From positions 1 through 36,504 of the forward strand of contig JALONU010000003.1 of the NCBI GenBank assembly GCA_025454775.1: a DNA stretch of 36,504 nt. Reading direction: 5' to 3'. How positions within the stretch are numbered: the stretch's first letter is position 1; the number at the start of each line of letters is the position of its first letter. The position numbers and the translations under genes are program-made. Positions 1-9,959 of the stretch are shown one piece after another. The stretch is from Bacteroidales bacterium. GTDB taxonomy: Bacteria; Bacteroidota; Bacteroidia; Bacteroidales; VadinHA17. The notes under the pieces were generated by a model. That model worked only from the letters and a program-made list of their open reading frames with translations. It was not told where the DNA came from and ran no database searches.

Positions 1-110
1 TCGAGCTTGTGGTGGCTGAAGCCTATGAAAATGCCGGTGAGGCTGTCAGGCGTGTAAACCAGTTCCAGGATACTGTGCAGATCGATGCCTGGATCTACAG
101 CAAGAAATAG
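1..110 (+). CDS. 3' end of unidentified gene (partial)
   Basis: The left edge holds the last 35 codons of a plus-strand gene, read in the frame that starts at base 3 and ends with TAG at 108-110. The visible tail is mostly helical and charged (it contains VAEAYENAG and ends in WIYSKK) and shows no motif I recognise. The stop lies 2 nt from the stop of the convergent purA gene. The frame is open to the window edge and has ordinary codon use, so I take it as real, but the family cannot be named from this fragment. Confidence 0.55.
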   Translation, partial: ELVVAEAYENAGEAVRRVNQFQDTVQIDAWIYSKK

Positions 111-112
111 GA

Positions 113-1444
<1,332 letters not shown>

Positions 1445-1462
1445 TTAAGCGAATGTTGAAAA

Positions 1463-1475
1463 AAGGCAAAGCCTT
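1463..1475 (-). other. Short hairpin with T-run upstream of purA
   Basis: On the minus strand a 5-bp stem AAGGC/GCCTT with a 3-nt loop runs straight into a T-run. It resembles a weak intrinsic terminator located upstream of the purA promoter motifs. It might stop read-through into purA, but the stem is short and could be chance. Confidence 0.25.
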
Positions 1476-1527
1476 CCTCATATGCCCGACGTAAGGGAGA
1501 AGGACGCACAATAAAGCCTGTCATTCC

Positions 1528-1557
1528 TTGTTATATTCCAGGAAATTCGTAACTTTA
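1528..1557 (+). promoter_or_regulatory. Candidate promoter of the outer-membrane protein gene
   Basis: TTG at 1528-1530 is followed after 19 nt by TAACTTTA at 1550-1557, which matches TAnnTTTG at all but the last base. The spacing is right for the Bacteroidota primary sigma factor. Transcription would start near 1563, leaving a leader of about 28 nt before the ATG at 1591. Confidence 0.5.
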
Positions 1558-1590
1558 TAAGTTATATTGATAAACTTAACAATCGATAAA

Positions 1591-2241
1591 ATGAAAAAAG
1601 CAATCTGTTTACTTATCGCTGTTTTTGCGTTTTTATTTGTCTCTTCGCCCGGATATTCCCAGGATTCGGGGGATAAGGATTACAGGTTCACCATCAAGAC
1701 CAATCCACTAAGCGCCCTGGGAGGCCCGATTTACGTTCTATGGGTTGTTCCGGTCACAGCTGAATACAAGCTCAGCTTCGAAGCCCGTACTTTCGAGAAG
1801 CAGTCGGTACAGATAGGAGCCGGATTTCTTGGAAGCAGCCCGCTGCTCTATTCTATAGGCAGCCTGGAGGAGAGCGATACAACAGCTGTTGCAAGGGGTT
1901 TCCGGGGACAGCTCTGGTATAAGTTCTTCCTTACTGATGAAGTTGCACCCAACGGTTTTTATGTCGGACCTCATGTATCGTATGCATTCGCCAAGCTGAA
2001 GAACAGCATAAAAGAGGAAAATTATGTAAATGCTACCAAACTGCAGGTTCATATCGCACTGGGTTATCAGCTTATCACAAAAGGAGGATTTGCACTTGAT
2101 ATCTTTACGGGAATCGGTATAAAGAACAAGAGCTATTCCATCTCAACCCAGGGTACTGATGATTTCTTCGATAATTTTGAACTTAAAAACAAATTCACAG
2201 TCAGCGTTCCGCTGGGATTCACGTTCGGATACGCATTCTGA
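1591..2241 (+). CDS. Small outer-membrane beta-barrel protein, function unknown
   Basis: The 216-residue protein starts with a clear signal peptide (MKKAICLLIAVFAFLFVSS) and a likely cut after GYSQ. The mature part has alternating hydrophobic and aromatic strands, for example VPVTAEYKLSFEA, GFYVGPHVSYAF and VHIALGYQLI. It ends in the aromatic residue Phe (GFTFGYAF), as outer-membrane barrels often do. It opens with KTNPLSAL, reminiscent of the DUF3575-like barrels common in Bacteroidota, but I cannot assign a family firmly. The ATG at 1591 is preferred to an upstream non-ATG start at 1567 because it begins the signal peptide. The gene has its own promoter motif and a strong terminator, so it looks monocistronic. 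No ligand or partner can be inferred. Confidence 0.8.
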   Translation: MKKAICLLIAVFAFLFVSSPGYSQDSGDKDYRFTIKTNPLSALGGPIYVLWVVPVTAEYKLSFEARTFEKQSVQIGAGFLGSSPLLYSIGSLEESDTTAVARGFRGQLWYKFFLTDEVAPNGFYVGPHVSYAFAKLKNSIKEENYVNATKLQVHIALGYQLITKGGFALDIFTGIGIKNKSYSISTQGTDDFFDNFELKNKFTVSVPLGFTFGYAF

Positions 2242-2261
2242 AGAAAATGTCAGAAACAAAT

Positions 2262-2290
2262 AAGAGGGTGCCCTTTTGAGACACCCTCTT
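2262..2290. terminator. Bidirectional intrinsic terminator
   Basis: A perfect 9-bp stem, AAGAGGGTG paired with CACCCTCTT, encloses an 11-nt loop. T-rich sequence follows on the plus strand and a weaker T-rich tract on the minus strand. It sits between the ends of the convergent outer-membrane protein gene (stop at 2241) and fur-like gene (stop at 2296), so it can serve both. Confidence 0.85.
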
Positions 2291-2295
2291 TATTT

Positions 2296-2772
2296 TTATC
2301 CCTTCTTCCGGATATCCTTTTCTTTCTCCTTATCCTTTTCCTTAAGGTTCCCGTAAATATACAGGGAATGATACAGCGGGGTGAAATGATTCAGCTCACA
2401 GGCTGTCTTTATTATTTCGCTTATCCTGGGATCACAGAACTCGACAACAGTTCCCGTTTCAAGGTCTATCAGGTGGTCGTGCTGGCTGCACTGGTATGAT
2501 CTCTCGAATTGTGCAATGTTGCTCCCGAACTGATGCTTAACAACAAGGTTGCAGTCGAGCAGGAGCTCTATGGTATTGTAAAGAGTGGCACGGCTGACCC
2601 TGTAGTTCTTGTTCTTCATGAAAATGTACAGCGATTCAATATCGAAGTGACCCTGCCGTGAGTATATCTCATCCAGAATGGCAAACCTCTCGGGCGTCTT
2701 GCGATGGCCCTTCCTCTCAAGGTATTCGGTGAATATCCTCTTTACCGTATTCCTCGTTTCTTCACTAAGCAT
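2296..2772 (-). CDS. Fur-family transcriptional regulator lacking the CxxC zinc sites
   Basis: This 158-residue protein has the Fur layout: a winged helix in about residues 1-85, with [12 protein letters not shown] and the recognition helix [14 protein letters not shown], then a metal-binding dimerisation domain with the HDHLID motif (98-100) and VVEF. Residues H42, E90, H98, H100, E111 and H135 fall where regulatory-site ligands usually lie. The structural-zinc CxxC pairs are missing: the place normally reading C-x-x-C-G is IDLETG, and the tail is a lysine/glutamate-rich run. Family members sense iron, peroxide, manganese or zinc; which one applies here cannot be told. The gene lies 68 bp downstream of relA/spoT in the same direction but has its own promoter and a palindrome over it, suggesting autoregulation. 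Confidence 0.9.
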   Translation of the reverse strand: MLSEETRNTVKRIFTEYLERKGHRKTPERFAILDEIYSRQGHFDIESLYIFMKNKNYRVSRATLYNTIELLLDCNLVVKHQFGSNIAQFERSYQCSQHDHLIDLETGTVVEFCDPRISEIIKTACELNHFTPLYHSLYIYGNLKEKDKEKEKDIRKKG

Positions 2773-2786
2773 ATTTGGACTAATTT

Positions 2787-2811
2787 AAAATAATAACAAA
2801 AGTATTATTTT
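2787..2811. promoter_or_regulatory. Palindrome over the fur-like promoter, candidate operator
   Basis: Arms AAAATAATA and TATTATTTT (9 bp, perfect) flank a 7-nt spacer. The palindrome covers the -7 element of the fur-like gene. AT-rich inverted repeats of this kind are typical Fur/PerR-family sites, so self-repression is a reasonable inference. The region is AT-rich, which raises the chance of accidental symmetry. Confidence 0.45.
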
Positions 2812-2828
2812 TTTGTCAGAATCATCAA
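2797..2828 (-). promoter_or_regulatory. Promoter of the fur-like gene
   Basis: On the minus strand TTG at 2828-2826 is followed after 21 nt by TACTTTTG at 2804-2797, a perfect TAnnTTTG. Transcription would start near 2791, about 19 nt before the ATG. The regulator can therefore be expressed independently of relA/spoT. Confidence 0.6.
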
Positions 2829-2840
2829 TAAAAATAAAGC

Positions 2841-5087
2841 TTAATCAGTGAAGTCCTCGACCCGTTTAACGCTTTCAATACCCTTAATGTTGGATATTTT
2901 CATTATCAGGTTGTTAAGGTCTTTGGTGTGATGTACGAATATGTCAATGGTTCCGTCGAAGATACCATCCTTCACGGAGATGTTTATGTTGGACATGTTG
3001 ACCTTCAGCTCGGAGGAGATAATATTGGTTATCTCATTCACCAGTCCCATTCTGTCAATACCGCTCATCTGTATCCTGGCAAGGAATGATACAAGCTTAT
3101 GTATCGCCCATTTCACTGCAATGATCCTGTTCCCCTCGTTCGACATGAGACGTATGGCAACAGGGCATTTGGGTTTGTGTATGACAATGGTTCCTTCAGG
3201 GGAACGGTACCCGGTAACCTCGTCTCCGGGTATCGGGTTACAGCACCTGGCTATTTCATACGACTGTTCGGCATTCTCCACATTTTCACGCAGGAGAAAG
3301 GGAACACTCGTATCTATTGCTGCCGGCTTTCCTGCAGCTTCACGGGGTTCTTTTTTTGGTCCGATAAGCTTGAGCTCCCAATATTTTATCATGTTCTTAC
3401 CCGGGCTTTTGCGTACGATCTTCCTGAGGTTGTCGAGCTTGATGATGCCCAGCTCGATACCGGAATAAAGTTCATCCTTGTTGGGCACATCGTATGCATG
3501 CATGAGCTTCCTTACAATCTCCGCATTGGGAGATACCCCGAGCTCACTGAGCTTCTCCTCAAGCATGTCCATTCCTTTCTGGATGCGGGTGTTTGACTCG
3601 GTCCGCAGGGCATTCTTAATGGCTTCCTTGGCTTTGGAGGTTCTGACAAAGGAAAGCCATTCCTTTTCAGGCTTGGCTATGTCGGAGGTAATTATTTCCA
3701 CCTGGTCGCCGCTCATCAGAACCGCATTTATGGGGTTAAGCTTGTAGTTGATCTTGGCTCCGATGGCTTTATTGCCTATCTCCGTATGGATCTCGTATGC
3801 GAAATCGAGGGCTGAGGCTCCTTTGGGAAGGCTCACCAATGTCCCTTTAGGGGTGAAGACCATGATCTCTGATGAAAAGAGGTTCATCTTGAACTCATCG
3901 AGAAACTCTATCGGGTCCTCGAGGGGATTCTCCAGCATTGTACGGATCTTCTTGATCCATTTGTCGAGCTCGCTCTCCTGTGCACCGTCGCCCTTGTATT
4001 TCCAGTGGGCTGCATATCCCCGTTCTGCTATCTCGTCCATTCTCCTGCTCCGGATCTGAACTTCAACCCATTTTCCCTCGGGGCCCATAACCGTAACATG
4101 CAGAGCCTCATAACCATTAGGCTTGGGACGGCTTACCCAGTCCCGCAGCCTGTCAGGTTTGGGGAGATAAGTGTCGGTGATCATGGAATAGATATTCCAG
4201 CATTGCGTTTTCTCAGGTATTCCCGCCGCAGGTTCAAATATTACCCTGACAGCCAGTACATCATATATCTCCTCGAAGGGAACATTCTTCGATTGCATCT
4301 TTTTCCAGATGGAAAAGACTGACTTGGGCCGTCCGGTAATATCGAACTGTATCCCGGCCTTTGTAAGCTTGTCGATGATCGGCATCGAGAACCTGTTGAT
4401 AAGCGCGTAAAACTTCTTTTCGCTGTGTTTGAGTTTGTCTGCTATTTCCTCATATATCTGGGGTTGCCTGAACTTGAAGCTCAGATCCTCGAGCTCGCTT
4501 TTTATTGCGTACAGGCCCAGCCTGTGAGCCAGGGGTGCATACAGGAAAATCGTCTCCCCGGCAATCTTCATTTTTTTGTGCTCGGGCATCGAGTCGAGGG
4601 TTCTCATGTTGTGAAGGCGGTCGGCGATCTTGATGAGAATGACCCGCATGTCGTCGGAGAGCGTAAGGAGCATCTTCCTGAAATTCTCGGCCTGCATCGA
4701 AGCCGTGTTCTCCTTATTATAGGTGCCGGAGATCTTTGTAAGACCGTCTATCAGTGAAGCGATCTTGGGATCGAAGTCCCTCTTCACATCATCAAGGGTG
4801 TATTCGGTATCCTCGACAACATCGTGCAGCAGGGCTGTTGCGATGGATTTGGCGCCGAGCCCGATTTCCTGGTTGACGATTTTTGCAACAGAAATGGGAT
4901 GAATGATATAGGGTTCGCCTGACTTGCGCCTCATATTCCAGTGAGCCGTACTGGCTATGGAAAAGGCCTTGTCTATCATCTCCCTGTCACCGGGCTTGTT
5001 GCAGCGGGTGAGGTTGTTTATCAGCGAATCATATTCTGCCTGAATAAGTATCTTATCCTCTTCATCAAAAAAATCCTTGTTCCCCAT
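2841..5087 (-). CDS. Bifunctional (p)ppGpp synthetase/hydrolase, RelA/SpoT family
   Basis: The 748-residue protein makes and degrades the stringent-response alarmone (p)ppGpp. Domains in order: an HD hydrolase with intact LLHDVVED (H88, D89, E92, D93) and KIADRLHN; a synthetase (about 245-365) with YDVLAVRVI, PKPNGYEALH and VEVQIR; a TGS domain (about 405-468); a Cys-containing conserved region (ARCCNPIPGDEV); and a C-terminal ACT domain. The RLRD at 313-316 corresponds to the RxKD charge class of bifunctional enzymes. Both active sites look complete, so a Rel/SpoT-type bifunctional enzyme is expected; I leave the symbol open because Bacteroidota often carry more than one paralogue. The ATG at 5087 is preceded by a perfect -7 element. 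The fur-like gene follows 68 bp downstream. Confidence 0.95.
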   Translation of the reverse strand: MGNKDFFDEEDKILIQAEYDSLINNLTRCNKPGDREMIDKAFSIASTAHWNMRRKSGEPYIIHPISVAKIVNQEIGLGAKSIATALLHDVVEDTEYTLDDVKRDFDPKIASLIDGLTKISGTYNKENTASMQAENFRKMLLTLSDDMRVILIKIADRLHNMRTLDSMPEHKKMKIAGETIFLYAPLAHRLGLYAIKSELEDLSFKFRQPQIYEEIADKLKHSEKKFYALINRFSMPIIDKLTKAGIQFDITGRPKSVFSIWKKMQSKNVPFEEIYDVLAVRVIFEPAAGIPEKTQCWNIYSMITDTYLPKPDRLRDWVSRPKPNGYEALHVTVMGPEGKWVEVQIRSRRMDEIAERGYAAHWKYKGDGAQESELDKWIKKIRTMLENPLEDPIEFLDEFKMNLFSSEIMVFTPKGTLVSLPKGASALDFAYEIHTEIGNKAIGAKINYKLNPINAVLMSGDQVEIITSDIAKPEKEWLSFVRTSKAKEAIKNALRTESNTRIQKGMDMLEEKLSELGVSPNAEIVRKLMHAYDVPNKDELYSGIELGIIKLDNLRKIVRKSPGKNMIKYWELKLIGPKKEPREAAGKPAAIDTSVPFLLRENVENAEQSYEIARCCNPIPGDEVTGYRSPEGTIVIHKPKCPVAIRLMSNEGNRIIAVKWAIHKLVSFLARIQMSGIDRMGLVNEITNIISSELKVNMSNINISVKDGIFDGTIDIFVHHTKDLNNLIMKISNIKGIESVKRVEDFTD

Positions 5088-5117
5088 AGAAATTCAGGCA
5101 AAATGTGGTACAGTATG

Positions 5118-5125
5118 CAAATATA
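5118..5125 (-). promoter_or_regulatory. -7 element of the relA/spoT promoter
   Basis: TATATTTG on the minus strand, a perfect TAnnTTTG, lies 30 nt upstream of the relA/spoT ATG in the 82-bp gap after the type IX secreted protein gene. No TTG occurs at the right -33 distance, so it rests on the -7 match alone. Confidence 0.45.
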
Positions 5126-5169
5126 GCTTTATTCAGGTGATTTCTGATACTGATCTGCGATCGCATTTG

Positions 5170-6687
5170 TCAGCGGTTATGGACTATCGTCACTGTTCCT
5201 GTTTTCCTGATCTCCCTGCCGGAAGGAGACCTGACAGTGATATACCAGAGATATACACCCTCGGGCTGGGGCATACCGTTGAAAGTCCCGTCCCATGCCT
5301 GGCTGAAGTCTGTTGATTCAAAGACAGCTTTTCTTCTCTGATCGGTTATCAGAAGCCTGTATGAGACAGGTGTAAACGAAAGCATTGGTCTGAACAGGTC
5401 GTTGATGGAGTTGTTGTCGGGTGTGAAAAGATCAGGGATCGTTATTCTTTCAATTGCCGGTATGCAGACAATCTGTGAACGGCTTGTTCCGCTTGCAGTA
5501 TAGGGATTTGATGCTTCCTCAGCTTCTGTAAGGAAACAGATTTCGGGACCGCTTACCTCATTCATCAGGCTTGTGTATGGGATAGTTAAAGATGTGTCTG
5601 ATGATGACAGCACATATCTTTCCTCAAATTGCTGCCCTGTTTTTGCATGGATCCTGTAATCAGCCACACCCCCGTTCCAATCAGAATATTTGTTCCAGGA
5701 AAGGGTAATATCCTCATTGTTGCTTTTCACCGATAGTACAATGTTGGAAGTTATGTTTGACTCTGTGATTGGCTTGTTGCAGCTGTTCACCGCCTTCAGT
5801 CTCCAGAAGTTGACTTTTGTCACATCAGCCTCTTTGTCAGAATACATGATTGTCCCGGTAATCCCTGAGAAACCCCTGATCCTTTCAAAGCTGCTGCTGT
5901 TCCATGATTTTCTCTCAAGATCATATGTTCTGATTTCCGAGAGCGGATCGGGAGTGAATGAAAGGAGTATCCCGTTATCCGGGGAAACAGTTGCATAATC
6001 AGCATTTATCCAGTCGGGAGGTCTCTGCATTTTAGTGATAATGCAGGACTGGTTCGACTCCGAGTACAGACCCCCTGTCAATTCTGCCCTTACGAAAAAG
6101 CAATACCTGTCGTTTACGGTAAAATCGTCAAGGGCTATACTTGTTGTTCCTGCTGCTGATGACAGGGTGTTGTCAAAGCTCCCTCCGTTCACAGAATAGA
6201 AGATTCTGTAACTCTCCACAGCCCCTTGTGCCGGTGCATAGCCCGTCCACTTTACATCAAGCCTCCTGTCGCAGGTGTCGATCTCTACAGATGAATGTAT
6301 TGTGCTCAGCATATTTGAAAGCGGGCTGATGTTTCCGGCTGTGTCGAGGGCTGACACTACGAAAGATTCACTGTAATAGGCGGACCCTGAACCTGTTCTG
6401 ATCCACGTGCCTGCAGCGGGATCATAAATGGTGTCGAGCTCATAACCTTCGTTGTCCCTGTACAGGTAAATTACATACCCTGAAACATCGGGCGAAGGAC
6501 TCGGCGACCATGAAATTTCCACATTGCCGCTGAGCATGTCGACAGATACCAGGTCGAGCACGGGCGGGAGAGGAGGATCAGTGTCTTCCTGTGCATTGAT
6601 GACGGACAGCGCCGATATCAGCAATATTGGTATCAATGCAATTCTTACAAACACTTTCATAAACAGATTACGCTGCATCTGCCTCAC
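5170..6687 (-). CDS. Fibronectin III-like secreted protein with type IX secretion type B sorting domain
   Basis: This 505-residue protein has a signal peptide (MKVFVRIALIPILLISALSV, cut near INAQ), three to four tandem Ig/fibronectin type III-like repeats (about residues 38-410, with phrases such as VEISWSPSPSPDVSGYVIY and DITLSWNKYSDWNGGVADYRI), and a C-terminal domain (about 415-505) reading IPDLFTPDNNSINDLF, then AWDGTFNGMPQPEGVYLW, then GTVTIV. That last domain is the gliding-motility-associated / type IX secretion type B sorting signal. The protein should cross the outer membrane by type IX secretion and be attached to the surface or released. No catalytic domain is visible, so it may act as an adhesin or structural protein. 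The ATG at 6660 (residue 10) is an equally good start. It lies upstream of relA/spoT on the same strand but is probably transcribed separately. Confidence 0.85.
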   Translation of the reverse strand: MRQMQRNLFMKVFVRIALIPILLISALSVINAQEDTDPPLPPVLDLVSVDMLSGNVEISWSPSPSPDVSGYVIYLYRDNEGYELDTIYDPAAGTWIRTGSGSAYYSESFVVSALDTAGNISPLSNMLSTIHSSVEIDTCDRRLDVKWTGYAPAQGAVESYRIFYSVNGGSFDNTLSSAAGTTSIALDDFTVNDRYCFFVRAELTGGLYSESNQSCIITKMQRPPDWINADYATVSPDNGILLSFTPDPLSEIRTYDLERKSWNSSSFERIRGFSGITGTIMYSDKEADVTKVNFWRLKAVNSCNKPITESNITSNIVLSVKSNNEDITLSWNKYSDWNGGVADYRIHAKTGQQFEERYVLSSSDTSLTIPYTSLMNEVSGPEICFLTEAEEASNPYTASGTSRSQIVCIPAIERITIPDLFTPDNNSINDLFRPMLSFTPVSYRLLITDQRRKAVFESTDFSQAWDGTFNGMPQPEGVYLWYITVRSPSGREIRKTGTVTIVHNR

Positions 6688-6773
6688 ATATTACATCCGG
6701 CATCGATTTTTTTGCCGGGTTTGCTGCCTGGGACAAACTTAACTAAAAATCAGGCAGACTTTGGTAATGTTTT

Positions 6774-6781
6774 TATATTTG
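6774..6781 (+). promoter_or_regulatory. -7 element just before the clc start
   Basis: TATATTTG, a perfect TAnnTTTG, ends only 7 nt before the clc ATG at 6789. With usual geometry transcription would begin at or within a few bases of the start codon, giving a leaderless or near-leaderless mRNA. No TTG sits at a proper -33 distance, so a chance match is possible. Confidence 0.4.
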
Positions 6782-6788
6782 CAGAATC

Positions 6789-8564
6789 ATGCCCAAAAGC
6801 AATTTTTTCAGGAAGCTGTTCAACTTTCGCGCTGAACCCGGCAGGAATTTGAGACTGGTATATCTGCTGAGCCTTGCGGTCGGATTCCTGAGTGCTGTGG
6901 CGGCAGCCATCCTGAAGAATGCAATACATTATACACACCAGATCCTTGCCGAGGGTATCACCAGGCAATCGGGCAGTTACCTGTACCTGGCCTACCCTGT
7001 GATCGGCATGCTTCTGACAGTGCTTTTTGTAAGGTACATAGTCAGGGATAATATCAGCCACGGAATAAGCAGGATACTCTATGCGATATCAAAGAAGAAA
7101 AGTTACCTGAAAGCACATAACACATGGTCGTCGGTAGTTGCAGGCACCATGACGATAGGCTTTGGCGGTTCTGTGGGAGCCGAAGCACCGATAGTGCTGA
7201 CAGGGTCGTCGATAGGATCGGTGATCGGCCGTTTCTTCAAGCTCGACTACCGGACAATAACCCTCCTGATAGGATGCGGGGCTACCGGTGCCGTGGCAGG
7301 TATTTTCAAGGCCCCGGTAGCAGGGATAGTATTTACACTCGAGATACTTCTTCTCGACCTCACCATGTCGTCGATAGTGCCTCTTCTGATATCATCGGTG
7401 ACAGCAGCCACCGTAGCCTATTTCCTCATGGGCAACGGGGTCATCCTTACCTTTGATGTTTCGGGCGTTTTCAATTTGAGAAACATCCCCTGGTACATTG
7501 TACTGGGTATTGGTTCGGGACTTGTTTCCCTGTATTTCTCAAGGATGACCATCTTTCTTGAGGGCCTTTATGAGAAAATCAGCAATATGTATGTCCGCCT
7601 GGTTACGGGAGGGGCTGTTCTTGGTGTCCTGATATTCCTGTTTCCGCCCCTTTATGGAGAGGGCTATGATTCCATAAGGCTACTTCTTGAGGGTGATGTT
7701 GCAGGATTCGCCGGCAGCAACATTTTTTCCGGGATCACAGACAATTTCTGGAACCTCATTCTCTTCCTGACGGGAATTGTCGTTCTGAAGGTTCTTGCCA
7801 GCAGCTCGACAAACGGGGCCGGCGGAGTGGGAGGGATCTTTGCACCCACTCTCTTCCTGGGAGGAGTGAACGGCTTCCTGACAGCCAGCCTCCTGAAAAA
7901 CTTCTTCAATGTGAACCTTCCCGACAACAGGTTTGTACTCGTAGGAATGGCCGGTGCAATGGCCGGCGTAATGCATGCACCACTTACTGCTATATTCCTT
8001 ATTGCGGAGATCACGGGCGGCTATGACCTTCTCATTCCGCTTATCATTACCTCCACAATCGCCTTCATTACCGTAAGAGGATTCGAACGGCACTCCATAT
8101 ATCATGTACAGCTTGCCGGAAGGGGAGAGCTGATGACCCATGACAAGGACAAGGCTGTACTTACACAGATGGACTGGAAAAAGGATATTGAGACTGATCT
8201 TTCGACTGTGAAGCCCCAGGATACACTGGGCGACCTCGTGAAGGTGATCTCCAGGTCAAGGAGAAATATCTTCCCGGTCGTTGACCAGTACAATATCCTC
8301 GAGGGAGTGGTATCGCTCGATGAGGTTCGTGAGATAATGTTCAACCAGCAGCTCTACGATGAGATTATCATGCGGGATATAATGACAATACCTCCTTCCT
8401 ATATCGACAAGAGGGAAAATATTGAGACCGTAATGGAAACCTTCCGCAAGACAGGTGCGTGGAACCTGCCTGTGCTGGATAATGGTTACTATGTTGGTTT
8501 TATCTCAAAATCAAGAATATACACTACATACAGGGAATTGCTGATCCAGTTTTCCTCAGAATAG
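6789..8564 (+). CDS. ClC-family anion transporter or channel with two CBS domains
   Basis: The 591-residue protein has the ClC membrane core (about residues 22-430) followed by two CBS regulatory domains (about 468-590). Family motifs are visible: GGSVGAEAP (126-134) with the gating glutamate at E132, [12 protein letters not shown] (348-359), and a candidate central tyrosine at Y438 in SIYHV. The segment that in E. coli ClcA carries the internal proton glutamate (FIIEEM) reads FTLEIL, placing Ile186 at that position. The GSGIP segment is replaced by NISHGIS. This pattern recalls a Bacteroidota ClC clade. The protein moves chloride or a similar anion across the inner membrane; whether it exchanges protons cannot be decided. 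CBS domains suggest control by adenine nucleotides. glyA follows 19 bp downstream and may be co-transcribed. Confidence 0.93.
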   Translation: MPKSNFFRKLFNFRAEPGRNLRLVYLLSLAVGFLSAVAAAILKNAIHYTHQILAEGITRQSGSYLYLAYPVIGMLLTVLFVRYIVRDNISHGISRILYAISKKKSYLKAHNTWSSVVAGTMTIGFGGSVGAEAPIVLTGSSIGSVIGRFFKLDYRTITLLIGCGATGAVAGIFKAPVAGIVFTLEILLLDLTMSSIVPLLISSVTAATVAYFLMGNGVILTFDVSGVFNLRNIPWYIVLGIGSGLVSLYFSRMTIFLEGLYEKISNMYVRLVTGGAVLGVLIFLFPPLYGEGYDSIRLLLEGDVAGFAGSNIFSGITDNFWNLILFLTGIVVLKVLASSSTNGAGGVGGIFAPTLFLGGVNGFLTASLLKNFFNVNLPDNRFVLVGMAGAMAGVMHAPLTAIFLIAEITGGYDLLIPLIITSTIAFITVRGFERHSIYHVQLAGRGELMTHDKDKAVLTQMDWKKDIETDLSTVKPQDTLGDLVKVISRSRRNIFPVVDQYNILEGVVSLDEVREIMFNQQLYDEIIMRDIMTIPPSYIDKRENIETVMETFRKTGAWNLPVLDNGYYVGFISKSRIYTTYRELLIQFSSE

Positions 8565-8583
8565 AATAACTAATAACCTTAAA

Positions 8584-9864
8584 ATGAAAAGAGACACTGT
8601 AATTTTTGACATTATCGGGAAGGAGTACAAGCGCCAGGTAAATGGAATAGAGCTTATAGCTTCTGAGAATTTCGTAAGTCCACAGGTTCTTGAAGCAATG
8701 GGATCGGTGCTGACCAACAAATATGCTGAGGGTTATCCCGGCAACAGGTATTACGGCGGATGTGAAGTTGTCGACCAGGCTGAGCAGGCAGCCATCGACA
8801 GGCTTAAAAAGCTCTTCGATGCAGAATATGCAAATGTTCAGCCCCATTCAGGTGCTCAGGCAAATATGGCCGTGTTCATGACCGTCCTTAAGCCCGGTGA
8901 CACTTTCATGGGCCTGAACCTGGCACACGGCGGTCATCTTTCACACGGATCACCTGTCAATTCCTCCGGGATTCTTTACAGGCCGGTAGCCTATGGAGTA
9001 AAGGAAGATACCGGGACTGTCGACTATGACATGATGGAAGAGCTGGCACTAAAGGAGAAGCCCAAAATGATCATCGGCGGGGCATCGGCCTACTCTCGCG
9101 AGTGGGACTATGAAAGGATGAGGAAAATTGCAGATATGGTCGGTGCAATTCTGATGGTCGATATGGCTCATCCTGCCGGTCTTATCGCTGCAGGACTGCT
9201 CAGAAATCCCCTCGGGCATGCTCACATTGTTACTTCCACCACGCATAAGACACTGCGGGGACCCAGGGGAGGAATCATTCTAATGGGTAAGGATTTCATG
9301 AATCCATGGGGCATAACCACGCCAAAGGGAGAGGTGCGGATGATGTCCTCTCTACTGAATTCGGCAGTTTTCCCCGGAGTCCAGGGAGGTCCGCTGGAAC
9401 ATGTCATTGCGTCAAAAGCCGTATCCTTCGGCGAAGCCCTCGAACCTGAATTCAGGGAATACCAGGCGAGAGTAAAGAAAAACGCAGCCGTGATGTCCGA
9501 AGCATTTATTTCCAAAGGCTATAAGGTTGTTTCAGGAGGTACCGACAACCACCTTCTCCTTATAGATCTGAGAACCAAATTCCCGGAAATATCAGGGAAG
9601 AAGGTTGAGAATACTCTCGTGCAGGCTCATATTACAGTGAACAAGAACATGGTCCCGTTCGACACACGGTCGCCGTTCCAGACTTCAGGGTTAAGGGTAG
9701 GGACCCCGGCCGTCACGACCCGCGGACTCAGGGAGGAGCACATGGGTGATATAGTTGATTTTATTGACGCAGTCATATCAAATATTGAAAATGAATCCGT
9801 TATCAGGACAACTGGTGAAAAGGTCATAAACATGATGAAATCCTTTCCTCTCTTTGCCTGGTAG
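8584..9864 (+). CDS. glyA: Serine hydroxymethyltransferase
   Basis: GlyA is the PLP enzyme that interconverts serine and glycine while loading one-carbon units onto tetrahydrofolate. The 426-residue protein matches family length and shows the signatures [42 protein letters not shown], the PLP-lysine segment [14 protein letters not shown] (K222), FPGVQGGP and the C-terminal [13 protein letters not shown]. The start is the ATG at 8584, 19 bp after the clc stop. No promoter motif fits in that short gap, so read-through from clc is likely. The response-regulator gene follows after a 95-bp gap with nothing recognisable in it. Confidence 0.97.
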   Translation: MKRDTVIFDIIGKEYKRQVNGIELIASENFVSPQVLEAMGSVLTNKYAEGYPGNRYYGGCEVVDQAEQAAIDRLKKLFDAEYANVQPHSGAQANMAVFMTVLKPGDTFMGLNLAHGGHLSHGSPVNSSGILYRPVAYGVKEDTGTVDYDMMEELALKEKPKMIIGGASAYSREWDYERMRKIADMVGAILMVDMAHPAGLIAAGLLRNPLGHAHIVTSTTHKTLRGPRGGIILMGKDFMNPWGITTPKGEVRMMSSLLNSAVFPGVQGGPLEHVIASKAVSFGEALEPEFREYQARVKKNAAVMSEAFISKGYKVVSGGTDNHLLLIDLRTKFPEISGKKVENTLVQAHITVNKNMVPFDTRSPFQTSGLRVGTPAVTTRGLREEHMGDIVDFIDAVISNIENESVIRTTGEKVINMMKSFPLFAW

Positions 9865-9959
9865 AGCAGGATTCTTATATGTCATTCTGATTATTATGAA
9901 TTTTAATTACCTTTCGGGCAGAACTGTGTCGCAGGAATCTATAATATCTGAAATCTGAA

